The notes beneath the pieces are model-generated. The model was given only the letters and a program-made list of their open reading frames with translations, searched no databases and had not been told where the DNA came from. Below are positions 34,801-42,562 of a stretch of DNA of 64,000 nt, in pieces. The stretch comes from an uncultured Paraprevotella sp. (GTDB lineage: Bacteria > Bacteroidota > Bacteroidia > Bacteroidales > Bacteroidaceae): contig CALUIV010000007.1 in NCBI GenBank assembly GCA_944320775.1, positions 51,973 to 115,972 on the forward strand, written 5' to 3'. The translations under genes were made by a program, and so were the position numbers. Within the stretch, counting starts at the first letter, position 1; the number at the start of each line of letters is the position of its first letter.

Positions 34801-36114
34801 ATGGAGGAAAAGAAAGAATTGATTTATGGTCTTGAAGACCGACCGCCATTGAAGGATGCGCTGTTTGCGGCAATACAACATTTGCTGGCGATTTTCGTGG
34901 CTATTATCACACCGCCTTTGATTATTGCCGGTGCAATGAAGTTGGATCTGGAAACTACTGGATTTTTGGTGTCGATGGCTTTATTTGCATCTGGTGTTTC
35001 AACATTTATACAATGTAAGCGAATTGGACCGTTGGGTACAGGACTGCTTTGTATACAAGGAACCAGTTTCTCTTTTATCGGTCCGATAATTGCTGCCGGA
35101 TTGTCGGGAGGACTTGCAAGTGTTTTCGGTGCCTGCATGGCTGCTTCGGTTGTAGAAATGGCAATCAGCAGAGTCTTGAAATACACCCGTAAGATTATCA
35201 CTCCTTTAGTGTCGGGTATTGTTGTGACCCTTATTGGTATGAGTTTGATCAAAGTGGGAATTTCTGCTTGCGGTGGCGGTGCTGCAGCTCAGGCTAATGG
35301 TACTTTCGGTTCTTTACGGCATATTGGTTTGGCTGCTTTGGTTTTGGTCCTGATTGTTATATTCAATCGTAGTTCCAATCGTTATTTGCGGATGAGTTCA
35401 ATTGTTATTGGTCTTTTGATCGGATATGTTGTAGCTTGGTTTTTGGGGATGGTTGATTTTACTTCCGTACAAAGTTATGGCGGTTTCAATATTCCTGTTC
35501 CTTTCCGTTATGGCTTGTCGTTTGACTGGTCGGCTATCATAGCTTTGGGTATTGTTTATTTGATCACGGCAATTGAAGCTTATGGTGATATAACGGCCAA
35601 CTCACTTATTTCTGGTGAACCGGTAGAAGGTGAGAAATTTGTGAAGCGTGCATCAGGAGGAATTCTTGCCGATGGATTTAATTCTTTATTGGCCGGTGTC
35701 TTCAATTCATTTCCGAATTCCATATTTGCACAGAATAATGGTATGATCCAATTGACAGGTGTTGCCAGCCGATATGTAGGTTATTATATTGCCGGTTTTC
35801 TGATTCTGTTGGGACTGTTCCCGGCTGTAGGACTGGTCTTCTCATTAATGCCCGAGCCGGTTTTGGGTGGAGCTACCTTACTCATGTTTGGAACGGTGGC
35901 AGCCGCAGGTATTCGTATTATTGCTGCACAAAAAATAGACCGTAAAGCAACTTTGGTGATGGCATTGAGTTTTTCTTTTGGTCTGAGTGTAGAAATGGTG
36001 CCTGAAATTCTGATGCAGTTGCCGGAATCAATTCGTAGTATTTTTGCTTCTGGTATTACAACCGGCGGATTGACTGCAATTCTGGCAAATGCCTTGATTC
36101 GGATCAAGGATTAA
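34801..36114 (+). CDS. NCS2-family nucleobase permease (uracil/xanthine type)
   Basis: A 437-residue inner-membrane protein with about 12-14 helices, typical in length for the nucleobase:cation symporter-2 family (UraA, XanQ, PbuX). Family landmarks are AIQHLLAIFVAIITPPLI in the first helix, LLCIQGTSFSFIGPI, LITAIEAYGDITANS (the family signature around the substrate-binding Glu) and FNSFPNSIFAQNNGMIQLTG. The QNNG and SFPNT-like sequence points to the purine (xanthine/urate-like) side of the family, but the exact base is uncertain. It is flanked on both sides by minus-strand small RNAs and followed by its own terminator. Confidence 0.88.
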   Translation: MEEKKELIYGLEDRPPLKDALFAAIQHLLAIFVAIITPPLIIAGAMKLDLETTGFLVSMALFASGVSTFIQCKRIGPLGTGLLCIQGTSFSFIGPIIAAGLSGGLASVFGACMAASVVEMAISRVLKYTRKIITPLVSGIVVTLIGMSLIKVGISACGGGAAAQANGTFGSLRHIGLAALVLVLIVIFNRSSNRYLRMSSIVIGLLIGYVVAWFLGMVDFTSVQSYGGFNIPVPFRYGLSFDWSAIIALGIVYLITAIEAYGDITANSLISGEPVEGEKFVKRASGGILADGFNSLLAGVFNSFPNSIFAQNNGMIQLTGVASRYVGYYIAGFLILLGLFPAVGLVFSLMPEPVLGGATLLMFGTVAAAGIRIIAAQKIDRKATLVMALSFSFGLSVEMVPEILMQLPESIRSIFASGITTGGLTAILANALIRIKD

Positions 36115-36154
36115 GTTTGGATGATTGTTATCGATCAAGATGATATAAAAAGAT

Positions 36155-36200
36155 AATCGGTTTGAAGTATTGTTAGTCAATAACCTTCAAACCGATTTTT
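36155..36200 (+). terminator. Terminator of the permease gene
   Basis: AATCGGTTTGAAG (36155-36167) pairs perfectly with CTTCAAACCGATT (36184-36196), followed by TTTT. The stem is symmetric, so it may also back up termination of small RNA 1 coming from the other side. Confidence 0.88.
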
Positions 36201-36239
36201 ATAGTGTTGCGTTTGTGTGTTGGCTTTAATGTCTGAAAA

Positions 36240-36491
36240 ATAAAAGGAGCGGGTACTTTTTTGTCATAAGTCCCGCTCTTTATCTTTTTTGAATGATTGT
36301 CTTTCCAAAGGTGCTTTTACTTTGCAGTTCAAGCACCTGTTTTGCTTGTCATAAGTTTAATCTTATTAACCTAAATAACCTAATTACCCTTTATTACCCT
36401 TAAACTTAAACAATCTTCTTCCAGATAGATATGCTCCTCACGGAGATTCTTTCTAATACCTTTTCTATTATCCTTATTTGTTCTTATGACA
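36240..36491 (-). ncRNA. Small RNA copy 1 of an FNR-box-linked family
   Basis: A predicted ~250-nt minus-strand transcript. Promoter: TTG (36523-36525) and TACCTTTG (36495-36502), 20 bases apart. The 5' end TGTCATAAG (36483-36491) can pair with CTTATGACA (36347-36355), closing a central region. That region has a CTCC-GTGA-GGAG hairpin (36434-36445) and an A/G-rich AGGGTAATTAGGTTA track. A 3' hairpin follows (AGGTGCTT/AAGCACCT, 36309-36338). The terminator GAGCGGG/CCCGCTC (36246-36278) has an A/T tract after it, and its loop carries a third CTTATGACA copy (36262-36270) that could compete for the 5' end. No credible coding frame. About 500 bases from copy 2, same strand. Confidence 0.72.
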
Positions 36492-36494
36492 TTG

Positions 36495-36525
36495 CAAAGG
36501 TAGATATTGTTTGCCCACACAACAA
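36495..36525 (-). promoter_or_regulatory. Promoter of small RNA 1
   Basis: Minus-strand TTG (36523-36525), 20-base spacer, TACCTTTG (36495-36502). It matches the TTG-N(19-21)-TAnnTTTG consensus of Bacteroidetes. Confidence 0.75.
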
Positions 36526-36562
36526 TTTTTTTTATTGTTTTTCATTCGAAATATTCTTTTTC

Positions 36563-36576
36563 TTGATATAAATCAA
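36563..36576. promoter_or_regulatory. FNR-type palindrome 1 (upstream of small RNA 1)
   Basis: TTGATATAAATCAA, identical to the two other sites, with 61 bases from its edge to the edge of the small-RNA -7 box. The centre lies about 79-82 bases upstream of the predicted transcription start, on the face of the helix used by class I activators of the CRP/FNR family. Confidence 0.7.
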
Positions 36577-36748
36577 TTTTAGACTAGGCTTTGTGATGTT
36601 TTTGAAATATTTTGTTCCATATTTCTTTATTTAAACAGTACTGTTTCGTTTTGAAAGAAACGGATATTTTGAGAACATTTTGATTATGTTTCCGTAAAGA
36701 TGCATAATTTGTTATCTGTTCTTTTCATTATAGTCCATGCTTTTCAAA
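36577..36748. other. Spacer between the two small-RNA units, one perfect palindrome
   Basis: No gene is seen in these ~170 bases. They contain the 14-base perfect palindrome AAACAGTACTGTTT (36633-36646) about 115 bases downstream of the end of small RNA 2 and ~60 bases beyond the FNR box of unit 1, a possible second regulator site. Confidence 0.35.
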
Positions 36749-36999
36749 TAAAAAAACGGAACCCGATACAGGATCCCGTTTCTTTATTTAAAATGAATGT
36801 GTTGTCATTCTAAAGGTGCTTTTCACTTTACAGTATTCAGCACCTGTTTGCTTGTCATAAGTCTATTATAACCTTTTTAACCTAAATAACCTAATTACCC
36901 TTATTTGTTATCCTTAAACCTAAACAATCTTTTACCATGTAGACTCCTCACGGAGTTTTTTTCTAATACCTAATTTTGTTATCTTTTGTTCTTATGACA
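36749..36999 (-). ncRNA. Small RNA copy 2 of an FNR-box-linked family
   Basis: A predicted ~250-nt minus-strand transcript, closely related to copy 1. Promoter: TTG (37031-37033) and TATCTTTG (37003-37010), 20 bases apart. The 5' TGTCATAAG (36991-36999) pairs with CTTATGACA (36853-36861). Inside are ACTCC-GTGA-GGAGT (36943-36956, GNRA-type loop) and the track AGGGTAATTAGGTTATTTAG. A 3' hairpin AGGTGCT/AGCACCT (36814-36845) has a nested ACT-GTAA-AGT. The terminator AACGGGATCC/GGGTTCCGTT (36755-36780) is followed by a T-run on the minus strand. It could belong to a known Bacteroidales RNA motif (for example the Bacteroidales-1 class or a 6S-like RNA); this was not testable here. Confidence 0.75.
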
Positions 37000-37002
37000 C
37001 TG

Positions 37003-37033
37003 CAAAGATAGGAATTGTTTGCCCACACAACAA
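37003..37033 (-). promoter_or_regulatory. Promoter of small RNA 2
   Basis: Minus-strand TTG (37031-37033), 20-base spacer, perfect TATCTTTG -7 box (37003-37010). The sequence TTGTGTGGGCAAACAAT between the elements is shared with the promoter of small RNA 1. Confidence 0.8.
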
Positions 37034-37070
37034 GTGTTTATATCTTTTTTAACCGAAAAAATAGTTTTTC

Positions 37071-37084
37071 TTGATATAAATCAA
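37071..37084. promoter_or_regulatory. FNR-type palindrome 2 (upstream of small RNA 2)
   Basis: TTGATATAAATCAA, third exact copy, again 61 bases from the -7 box of its small RNA. It lies within the region between the small RNA and the divergent radA gene. Confidence 0.7.
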
Positions 37085-37235
37085 GAGCGATATATGCAGA
37101 AGTATACAAAGATGCACTTTTTTCGTCAGATTTTCTCTACAGAGAGCTGTTATAAACATATTGTCGGGAGATGCTTCCCGGTTGTTTTTGCAGATATTCT
37201 TCTAATGATATTTCATACTTGTCGTATTTATATTG

Positions 37236-37243
37236 TATCTTTG
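37236..37243 (+). promoter_or_regulatory. -7 box of radA
   Basis: TATCTTTG matches TAnnTTTG 27 bases ahead of the radA start codon. No well-spaced TTG was found upstream. Confidence 0.5.
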
Positions 37244-37270
37244 GCTTGGAAATAGGTTTAAAGTTCGATT

Positions 37271-38701
37271 ATGGCAAAAGACAAAACGGTGTATGTTTGT
37301 GATAACTGTGGACAAGAATCTCCAAAATGGATTGGAAAATGTCCTTCTTGCGGTGCCTGGAATAGTTTTAAGGAATTTGTTGTACGCAAGGATACAGCGG
37401 TAACCGCAGGTGGGTGGACTGCTGGTCAGCCGTCGGGGTCTGTGCTTCCTGTACGTTCACGTCCGTTGCCGGTTGGGGCCATAGAAGCTGCCGACGAACC
37501 TCGGATTGATATGCGTGATGCGGAACTAAACAGGGTTCTTGGAGGAGGACTTGTACCCGGGTCGTTAATCCTTTTGGGAGGAGAACCGGGAATCGGAAAG
37601 TCTACTTTGGTATTACAAACTGTTTTGCGTCTTACCGATAAACGTGTTTTGTATGTAAGTGGTGAGGAAAGTGCCCGTCAATTGCGTTTGCGTGCCGACC
37701 GTCTGATCCGGTATTCCGGAGAAAGGATGAAATCTGACTTCTCAAATTCATTGGAGAATACGTCGTGTCTGGTGGTTTGCGAGACTGTTTTGGAACAGAT
37801 CTTTGTCCATATAAAGAATGAAAGGCCTCAGTTAGTCATCATCGATTCCATTCAGACGATTATGACGGAAACTGTGGACAGTTCTCCAGGCAGTGTCTCC
37901 CAGGTTCGGGAATGTGCTGCTGCATTGTTGAAATTTGCCAAGGAAAGTAATATCCCGGTCATTCTGATAGGTCATATTAATAAAGAAGGAACATTAGCCG
38001 GACCAAAAGTGCTGGAACATATTGTTGATGCTGTTTTGCAGTTTGAAGGCGACCAGCATTATTTATATCGGATTTTGCGGAGCATCAAGAACCGTTTTGG
38101 CAGTACTTCGGAATTGGGTATTTATGAAATGCGTCAGGATGGTCTTCGGCAAGTAAGCAATCCGTCTGAATTGTTGTTGTCGGAAAGTCATGAAGGATTA
38201 AGCGGTGTGGCTATATCATCGGCTATTGAGGGAGTACGCCCGTTTTTGATAGAGACACAGGCATTGGTCAGTACCGCTGCATACGGTACACCGCAACGCT
38301 CGGCTACAGGATTTGATTTGCGTCGGTTGAATATGTTGCTTGCTGTTTTGGAGAAACGGGTTGGTTTTAAGTTGGCGCAGAAGGATGTTTTCTTGAATAT
38401 TGCCGGAGGATTGAGGGTGACCGATCCTGCAATAGATCTTTCGGTGATTGCTGCGGTGTTGAGCAGTAACGTGGATACAGGGATTGAGTCGGGAATTTGT
38501 ATGGCCGGTGAAGTCGGCCTTAGCGGTGAGATCCGGCCTGTAAACCGGATCGAACAGCGTGTTGCCGAAGCAGAGAAGTTAGGTTTCCGGCAGATGTTGG
38601 TTCCCCGACATAATCTTCAGGGATTTGATGCTTCGAAACTGAAGATAGAATTGATTCCGGTACGTAAAGTAGAGGAAGCTTTACGGGCATTATTTGGATG
38701 A
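37271..38701 (+). CDS. radA: DNA repair protein RadA
   Basis: RadA is a RecA-related branch-migration helicase acting in recombinational repair. The 476-residue protein has the full family layout. An N-terminal zinc finger has cysteines at 10, 13, 24 and 27 (VCDNCGQE and CPSCGAWNSF). The ATPase has Walker A GGEPGIGKS (103-111, K110) and Walker B VIIDSIQT. The RadA-specific motif KNRFGSTSELGIYEM is present, and a C-terminal Lon-protease-like domain (DVFLNIAGGLRVTDPAIDL, GEVGLSGEIRPV) closes the protein. The start is well placed after a -7 box. It is divergent from small RNA 2 and probably co-transcribed with the flavoprotein gene 60 bp downstream. Confidence 0.96.
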   Translation: MAKDKTVYVCDNCGQESPKWIGKCPSCGAWNSFKEFVVRKDTAVTAGGWTAGQPSGSVLPVRSRPLPVGAIEAADEPRIDMRDAELNRVLGGGLVPGSLILLGGEPGIGKSTLVLQTVLRLTDKRVLYVSGEESARQLRLRADRLIRYSGERMKSDFSNSLENTSCLVVCETVLEQIFVHIKNERPQLVIIDSIQTIMTETVDSSPGSVSQVRECAAALLKFAKESNIPVILIGHINKEGTLAGPKVLEHIVDAVLQFEGDQHYLYRILRSIKNRFGSTSELGIYEMRQDGLRQVSNPSELLLSESHEGLSGVAISSAIEGVRPFLIETQALVSTAAYGTPQRSATGFDLRRLNMLLAVLEKRVGFKLAQKDVFLNIAGGLRVTDPAIDLSVIAAVLSSNVDTGIESGICMAGEVGLSGEIRPVNRIEQRVAEAEKLGFRQMLVPRHNLQGFDASKLKIELIPVRKVEEALRALFG

Positions 38702-38761
38702 ATGGTAGAGATCAATCGGAGTCAGTTAAATAAAGAAGAACGAAGATACATTATATAATAT

Positions 38762-40426
38762 ATGGTAGTAGAATATCAGTTGCGGGTTTTACCGGAGCAG
38801 GCTTACAGCGAGCAGAGTTTAAAACGTTATCTTGCCCGTGAGAAGGGAAAAGATGAAAGAACAATACAAGCGATACGTGTTTTGAAAAAAAGCATTGACG
38901 CACGTCAGCGCACGGTTTATGTAAATCTTACTGTTCGGGTCTATATAAACGAAATGCCCGAGGATGATGTCTGGATACAGACGGAATATCCCAATGTAGA
39001 AGGAAAACCGGCGGTTATTGTTGTCGGGGCAGGTCCTGGCGGTTTGTTCGCGGCTTTGCGACTGATTGAACTGGGAATCCGTCCGATTGTAGTAGAGCGC
39101 GGAAAGAATGTGCGCGACCGGAAACTGGATTTAGCCCGAATCTCACGCGACCATAAGGTGGACCCTGAAAGCAATTATTCCTTTGGTGAGGGTGGAGCCG
39201 GTGCTTATTCGGATGGAAAACTTTATACGCGCAGTAAGAAACGGGGTAATGTAGACAAAATACTGAATGTCTTCTGCCAGCATGGAGCCAGTGTATCTAT
39301 TCTTTCGGATGCGCATCCGCATATCGGGACGGACAAATTGCCGCGTGTTATTGAAAATATGCGGAAAACCATTTTACAATGCGGAGGAGAAGTCCATTTT
39401 GAAACCCGTATGGACGAACTGATTTTGGAAAACCAGGAGGTTAAGGGTATCCGGACCAATCAGGGGCGTGCCTTTTACGGACCGGTGATTCTGGCCACAG
39501 GACATTCGGCACGTGATGTCTATCGCTGGTTATATACGCATCAGGTTGCATTGGAACCTAAGGGGCTGGCAGTTGGTGTACGTCTGGAACATCCGGCTAA
39601 ACTGATCGACCAGATACAATACCATAGCAAGAATGGTCGTGGAAATTATTTACCGGCAGCAGAATATAGTTTTGTTACGCAGGTGGGTGGCCGAGGTGTT
39701 TATAGTTTTTGTATGTGTCCCGGCGGTTTTGTCGTTCCGGCAGCCAGCGGTCCGCAACAAATCGTGGTCAACGGCATGTCGCCCAGCAACCGTGGGTCGC
39801 AATGGAGCAATTCGGGTATGGTTGTAGAATTGCATCCGGAAGATCTGGGCGAAGCCTCTCTGACTCGTTTCATGCAGGAATATACAGAGAGTCAGGGAAC
39901 GATTCAGGATATTATCCGGACTTTGGACGTTTCCGGTAACTGGGCCGGCGATCCTTTGCAGCATCCTTTGGCTTTACTTTATTTCCAGGAGGCACTCGAA
40001 AAACAAAACTGGATTCAGGGACATTACCGGCAGACGGCTCCGGCCCAGCGCATGGCTGATTTTGTTCATCGCCGTCTGAGTTATGATTTGCCGCGTTCGT
40101 CTTATGCTCCGGGTTTGATTTCATCGCCTTTGCATTTCTGGATGCCCGAGTTCATCACTTCCCGGTTGGCGCAGGGATTTGAGACGTTTGGACGGAACAG
40201 CAGGGGATTTCTGACAAACGAGGCGGTCATGATCGGGGGGGAGAGCCGTACCTCTTCACCGGTCCGGATTGTGCGCGATCGCGAAACCCTTCAACATCTT
40301 GTCGTGAAGGGGTTGTTCCCTTGTGGCGAAGGAGCCGGTTATGCCGGTGGTATTGTTTCGGCTGGTGTCGACGGAGAACGTTGTGCCGAAGCGGCTGCAG
40401 CCTGGATTTCTGCTGTAAAAGGTTAA
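38762..40426 (+). CDS. FAD-dependent dehydrogenase (uncharacterised NAD/FAD oxidoreductase)
   Basis: A 554-residue flavoprotein of the family often annotated as uncharacterised FAD-dependent dehydrogenase. An N-terminal ~80-residue alpha/beta domain (VVEYQLRVLPEQAYSE) precedes the dinucleotide-binding motif VVGAGPGGLFAALRL (~86-100) and the trailing VVERG. NYSFGEGGAGAYSDGKLYTR and the C-terminal LFPCGEGAGYAGGIVSAGVDG are typical of the family. Substrate unknown. It probably shares a transcript with radA. A G7 tract at 40234-40240 codes for IGGE and is a potential slippage site within the gene. Confidence 0.88.
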   Translation: MVVEYQLRVLPEQAYSEQSLKRYLAREKGKDERTIQAIRVLKKSIDARQRTVYVNLTVRVYINEMPEDDVWIQTEYPNVEGKPAVIVVGAGPGGLFAALRLIELGIRPIVVERGKNVRDRKLDLARISRDHKVDPESNYSFGEGGAGAYSDGKLYTRSKKRGNVDKILNVFCQHGASVSILSDAHPHIGTDKLPRVIENMRKTILQCGGEVHFETRMDELILENQEVKGIRTNQGRAFYGPVILATGHSARDVYRWLYTHQVALEPKGLAVGVRLEHPAKLIDQIQYHSKNGRGNYLPAAEYSFVTQVGGRGVYSFCMCPGGFVVPAASGPQQIVVNGMSPSNRGSQWSNSGMVVELHPEDLGEASLTRFMQEYTESQGTIQDIIRTLDVSGNWAGDPLQHPLALLYFQEALEKQNWIQGHYRQTAPAQRMADFVHRRLSYDLPRSSYAPGLISSPLHFWMPEFITSRLAQGFETFGRNSRGFLTNEAVMIGGESRTSSPVRIVRDRETLQHLVVKGLFPCGEGAGYAGGIVSAGVDGERCAEAAAAWISAVKG

Positions 40427-40514
40427 AAATGAGTTTGTCTTAATAATGTAATCATAAATACATGCTCTTGTCATAAGGTATATCTACTTTTGCAAAGACC
40501 TTAAAAGACAAGAG

Positions 40515-41324
40515 ATGTATTTAAGAAAACATTATCGTACGATTGTCCTTTCGGACATTCATCTTGGAACAACACATTCCAAGGTACAGGAAGTGAGCGA
40601 TTTCTTACGGAAAGTGAATTGTGACCGTCTGATCTTGAACGGAGATATTATAGATGGATGGCACATTAAGAAAAACGGAACCCGACGCTGGCAACCCAAA
40701 CATACCCAGTTTTTCAAAGTGTTGATGAAACTGATGGAAAACTGCGGCACGGAGATTATCTATGTCCGGGGAAATCACGATGATTTTCTGGACGCATTGG
40801 CACCTATCCGTTTGGGAAATATTCAGGTCGTAAAGGATTATGTGCTCGAAACCGAACATGGCCGTTATTTTGTTACGCATGGTGATATTTTTGACCGGGT
40901 AACAAGTCAAATGAAATGGCTGGCTAATTTAGGTGATGCCGGTTATACGTTCCTGCTCTGGTTTAACAGTTGGTATAATCGTTATCGGACCTGGCGCGGA
41001 AAACCTTATTATTCGTTATCACAGCGGATCAAGCAGAAAGTGAAGACTGCTGTTTCCTACATCTCTGATTTTGAGAAAACGTTGGCTGAATTTGCTCAGG
41101 CAAGAAAGTTTAATGGTGTGATTTGCGGGCATATTCATCATCCAGCCAATACTTATTATGGTGCAATTCATTATTTGAATTCCGGAGACTGGGTAGAAAC
41201 GCTTTCTGCTCTTGTCGAAGATGAAGACGGCAATTGGCGTGTGGTTTATTATTCCGACATGCTGCAAACTTTAGCCGAAGAATCAGAAGAATCCCAACCA
41301 TCCTGCTTAATATCTGCTATATGA
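40515..41324 (+). CDS. LpxH-like metallophosphoesterase 1 (UDP-2,3-diacylglucosamine hydrolase type)
   Basis: A 269-residue calcineurin-like phosphoesterase with all the metal-binding blocks: SDIHLG (D14, H16), NGDIID, RGNHDD, THGDIFD and GHIHHPA. This set and length fit the LpxH/LpxH2-like family, which cleaves UDP-2,3-diacylglucosamine to lipid X in lipid A synthesis. A related gene lies at 42563, so at least one of the pair may have another substrate. The stop overlaps the glycosyltransferase start (ATGA at 41321), indicating translational coupling and a shared pathway. Confidence 0.82.
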   Translation: MYLRKHYRTIVLSDIHLGTTHSKVQEVSDFLRKVNCDRLILNGDIIDGWHIKKNGTRRWQPKHTQFFKVLMKLMENCGTEIIYVRGNHDDFLDALAPIRLGNIQVVKDYVLETEHGRYFVTHGDIFDRVTSQMKWLANLGDAGYTFLLWFNSWYNRYRTWRGKPYYSLSQRIKQKVKTAVSYISDFEKTLAEFAQARKFNGVICGHIHHPANTYYGAIHYLNSGDWVETLSALVEDEDGNWRVVYYSDMLQTLAEESEESQPSCLISAI

Positions 41325-42439
41325 AATTCCTGTTTATCGTACAAGGCGAAGGCCGTGGTCATCTGACTCAGGCTCTTGCTCTTGAAGAAATACTCCGTAA
41401 GGGAGGTCATGAAGTTGTAGAAACATTGGTCGGAAAAAGTAACAGCCGTCAACTGCCCGGTTTCTTTAACCGGAACATGAAGGCTCCGATCCGTCGTTTC
41501 GACAGTCCGAATTTTCAGCCTTCTGCTGCCAACCAACGTATTAATCTGACACGCAGTGTGTTGTACAATATATTGCAATTGCCGTCATATTTGCATAGCA
41601 TTCAGTTTATTCGGCAACGTATCGAGGAAACGGGAGTAGATGCCGTGATTAATTTTTATGAACTGCTGACCGGATTGACCTATGCGCTGCACCGGATAGA
41701 GGTTCCCCAAATTTGTATCGGTCATCAGTATCTTTTCCTGCATTCCGGTTTTGAGCTTCCCCGTCATTCCCGTTCTTCATTACGTCTTTTGCAGTATTTC
41801 ACGCGGTTGACTTCGTTGGGAGCTACCCGTAAACTGGCTCTTTCTTTTTGTGAGATGCCGGAAGATGTGCGCGAACGTATTACTGTAGTTCCACCGTTGT
41901 TGCGACGAGAAGTGTTGAAATTAAAAGCTGATTCCGGTGATTATATTCATGGCTATATGCTGAATTCCGGTTTTGCATCTTATGTCAGCCGCTGGCATAA
42001 AGACCATCCGGAAGTTCCGCTTCGTTTCTTTTGGGACCGCATTAATGAACCGAAAGTAAAACGTATAGACGATACGCTTAGTTTTTATCAACTCGACGAC
42101 GTAGAATTTCTGCGTCAGATGAAAGGATGTAAAGCCTATGCCAGTACAGCCGGATTTGAATCGGTTTGCGAGGCCATGTTTTTGGGCAAACCCATTATGA
42201 TGGTACCGGCTCATATCGAGCAGGATTGCAATGCATTGGATGCGGCACGTAATGGTGCCGGTATTATTTCGCACGATTTTAATCTGACGGAATTATTGGA
42301 GTTTGCTGAAACTTATCAGCCGAATATTGGATTCCATCAATGGGTAGAACGTGCTCCTCAGTTCATCTTAAATCAGATAGAAGAAGCCGTACAAGATTAT
42401 CGTGTTGTAGGTACTGCTGGTTTACTGGCCTTACGTTAA
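41321..42439 (+). CDS. Glycosyltransferase, MurG/GT-B-like
   Basis: About 372 residues from the ATG at 41321 (MKFLFIVQGEGRGHLTQALA). The early GEGRGH motif and the late nucleotide-sugar side (STAGFESVCEAMFLGKPIMM then VPAHIEQDCNA) are the two halves of a GT-B fold resembling MurG and the family often named UDP-GlcNAc:LPS GlcNAc transferase-like. A longer reading to 41234 would run inside the upstream gene and is rejected. The coupling with the LpxH-like gene suggests a role in lipid A or another glycolipid. The acceptor is unknown. Confidence 0.8.
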   Translation: MKFLFIVQGEGRGHLTQALALEEILRKGGHEVVETLVGKSNSRQLPGFFNRNMKAPIRRFDSPNFQPSAANQRINLTRSVLYNILQLPSYLHSIQFIRQRIEETGVDAVINFYELLTGLTYALHRIEVPQICIGHQYLFLHSGFELPRHSRSSLRLLQYFTRLTSLGATRKLALSFCEMPEDVRERITVVPPLLRREVLKLKADSGDYIHGYMLNSGFASYVSRWHKDHPEVPLRFFWDRINEPKVKRIDDTLSFYQLDDVEFLRQMKGCKAYASTAGFESVCEAMFLGKPIMMVPAHIEQDCNALDAARNGAGIISHDFNLTELLEFAETYQPNIGFHQWVERAPQFILNQIEEAVQDYRVVGTAGLLALR

Positions 42440-42562
42440 CTACAGATACGGCTTTGAATAATATTTTTTATTTTGCATTCTGTTCTGATGCGCTAATTTT
42501 TATTTTTCTAAGGTTATTCCAAGGATTTTTCGTAAGTTTGCAAAACGCATAAACGCAGAAGA

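Noticed and set aside
34400-36999. Treating the small-RNA units as riboswitches or leaders of the permease or radA
   Set aside because: Promoters, folds and terminators all read on the minus strand, away from those genes, so they are independent transcripts.
36340-37040. The repeated intergenic sequence as a CRISPR array or transposon ends
   Set aside because: There are only two close copies and one distant copy, each about 250 bases with promoter and terminator; no short regular repeats, spacers or target-site duplications were seen.
37019-37255. A 78-codon + strand reading frame between the small RNAs and radA
   Set aside because: It runs over the small RNA 2 promoter and FNR box, has no good start context and low-complexity composition; the radA promoter lies inside it.
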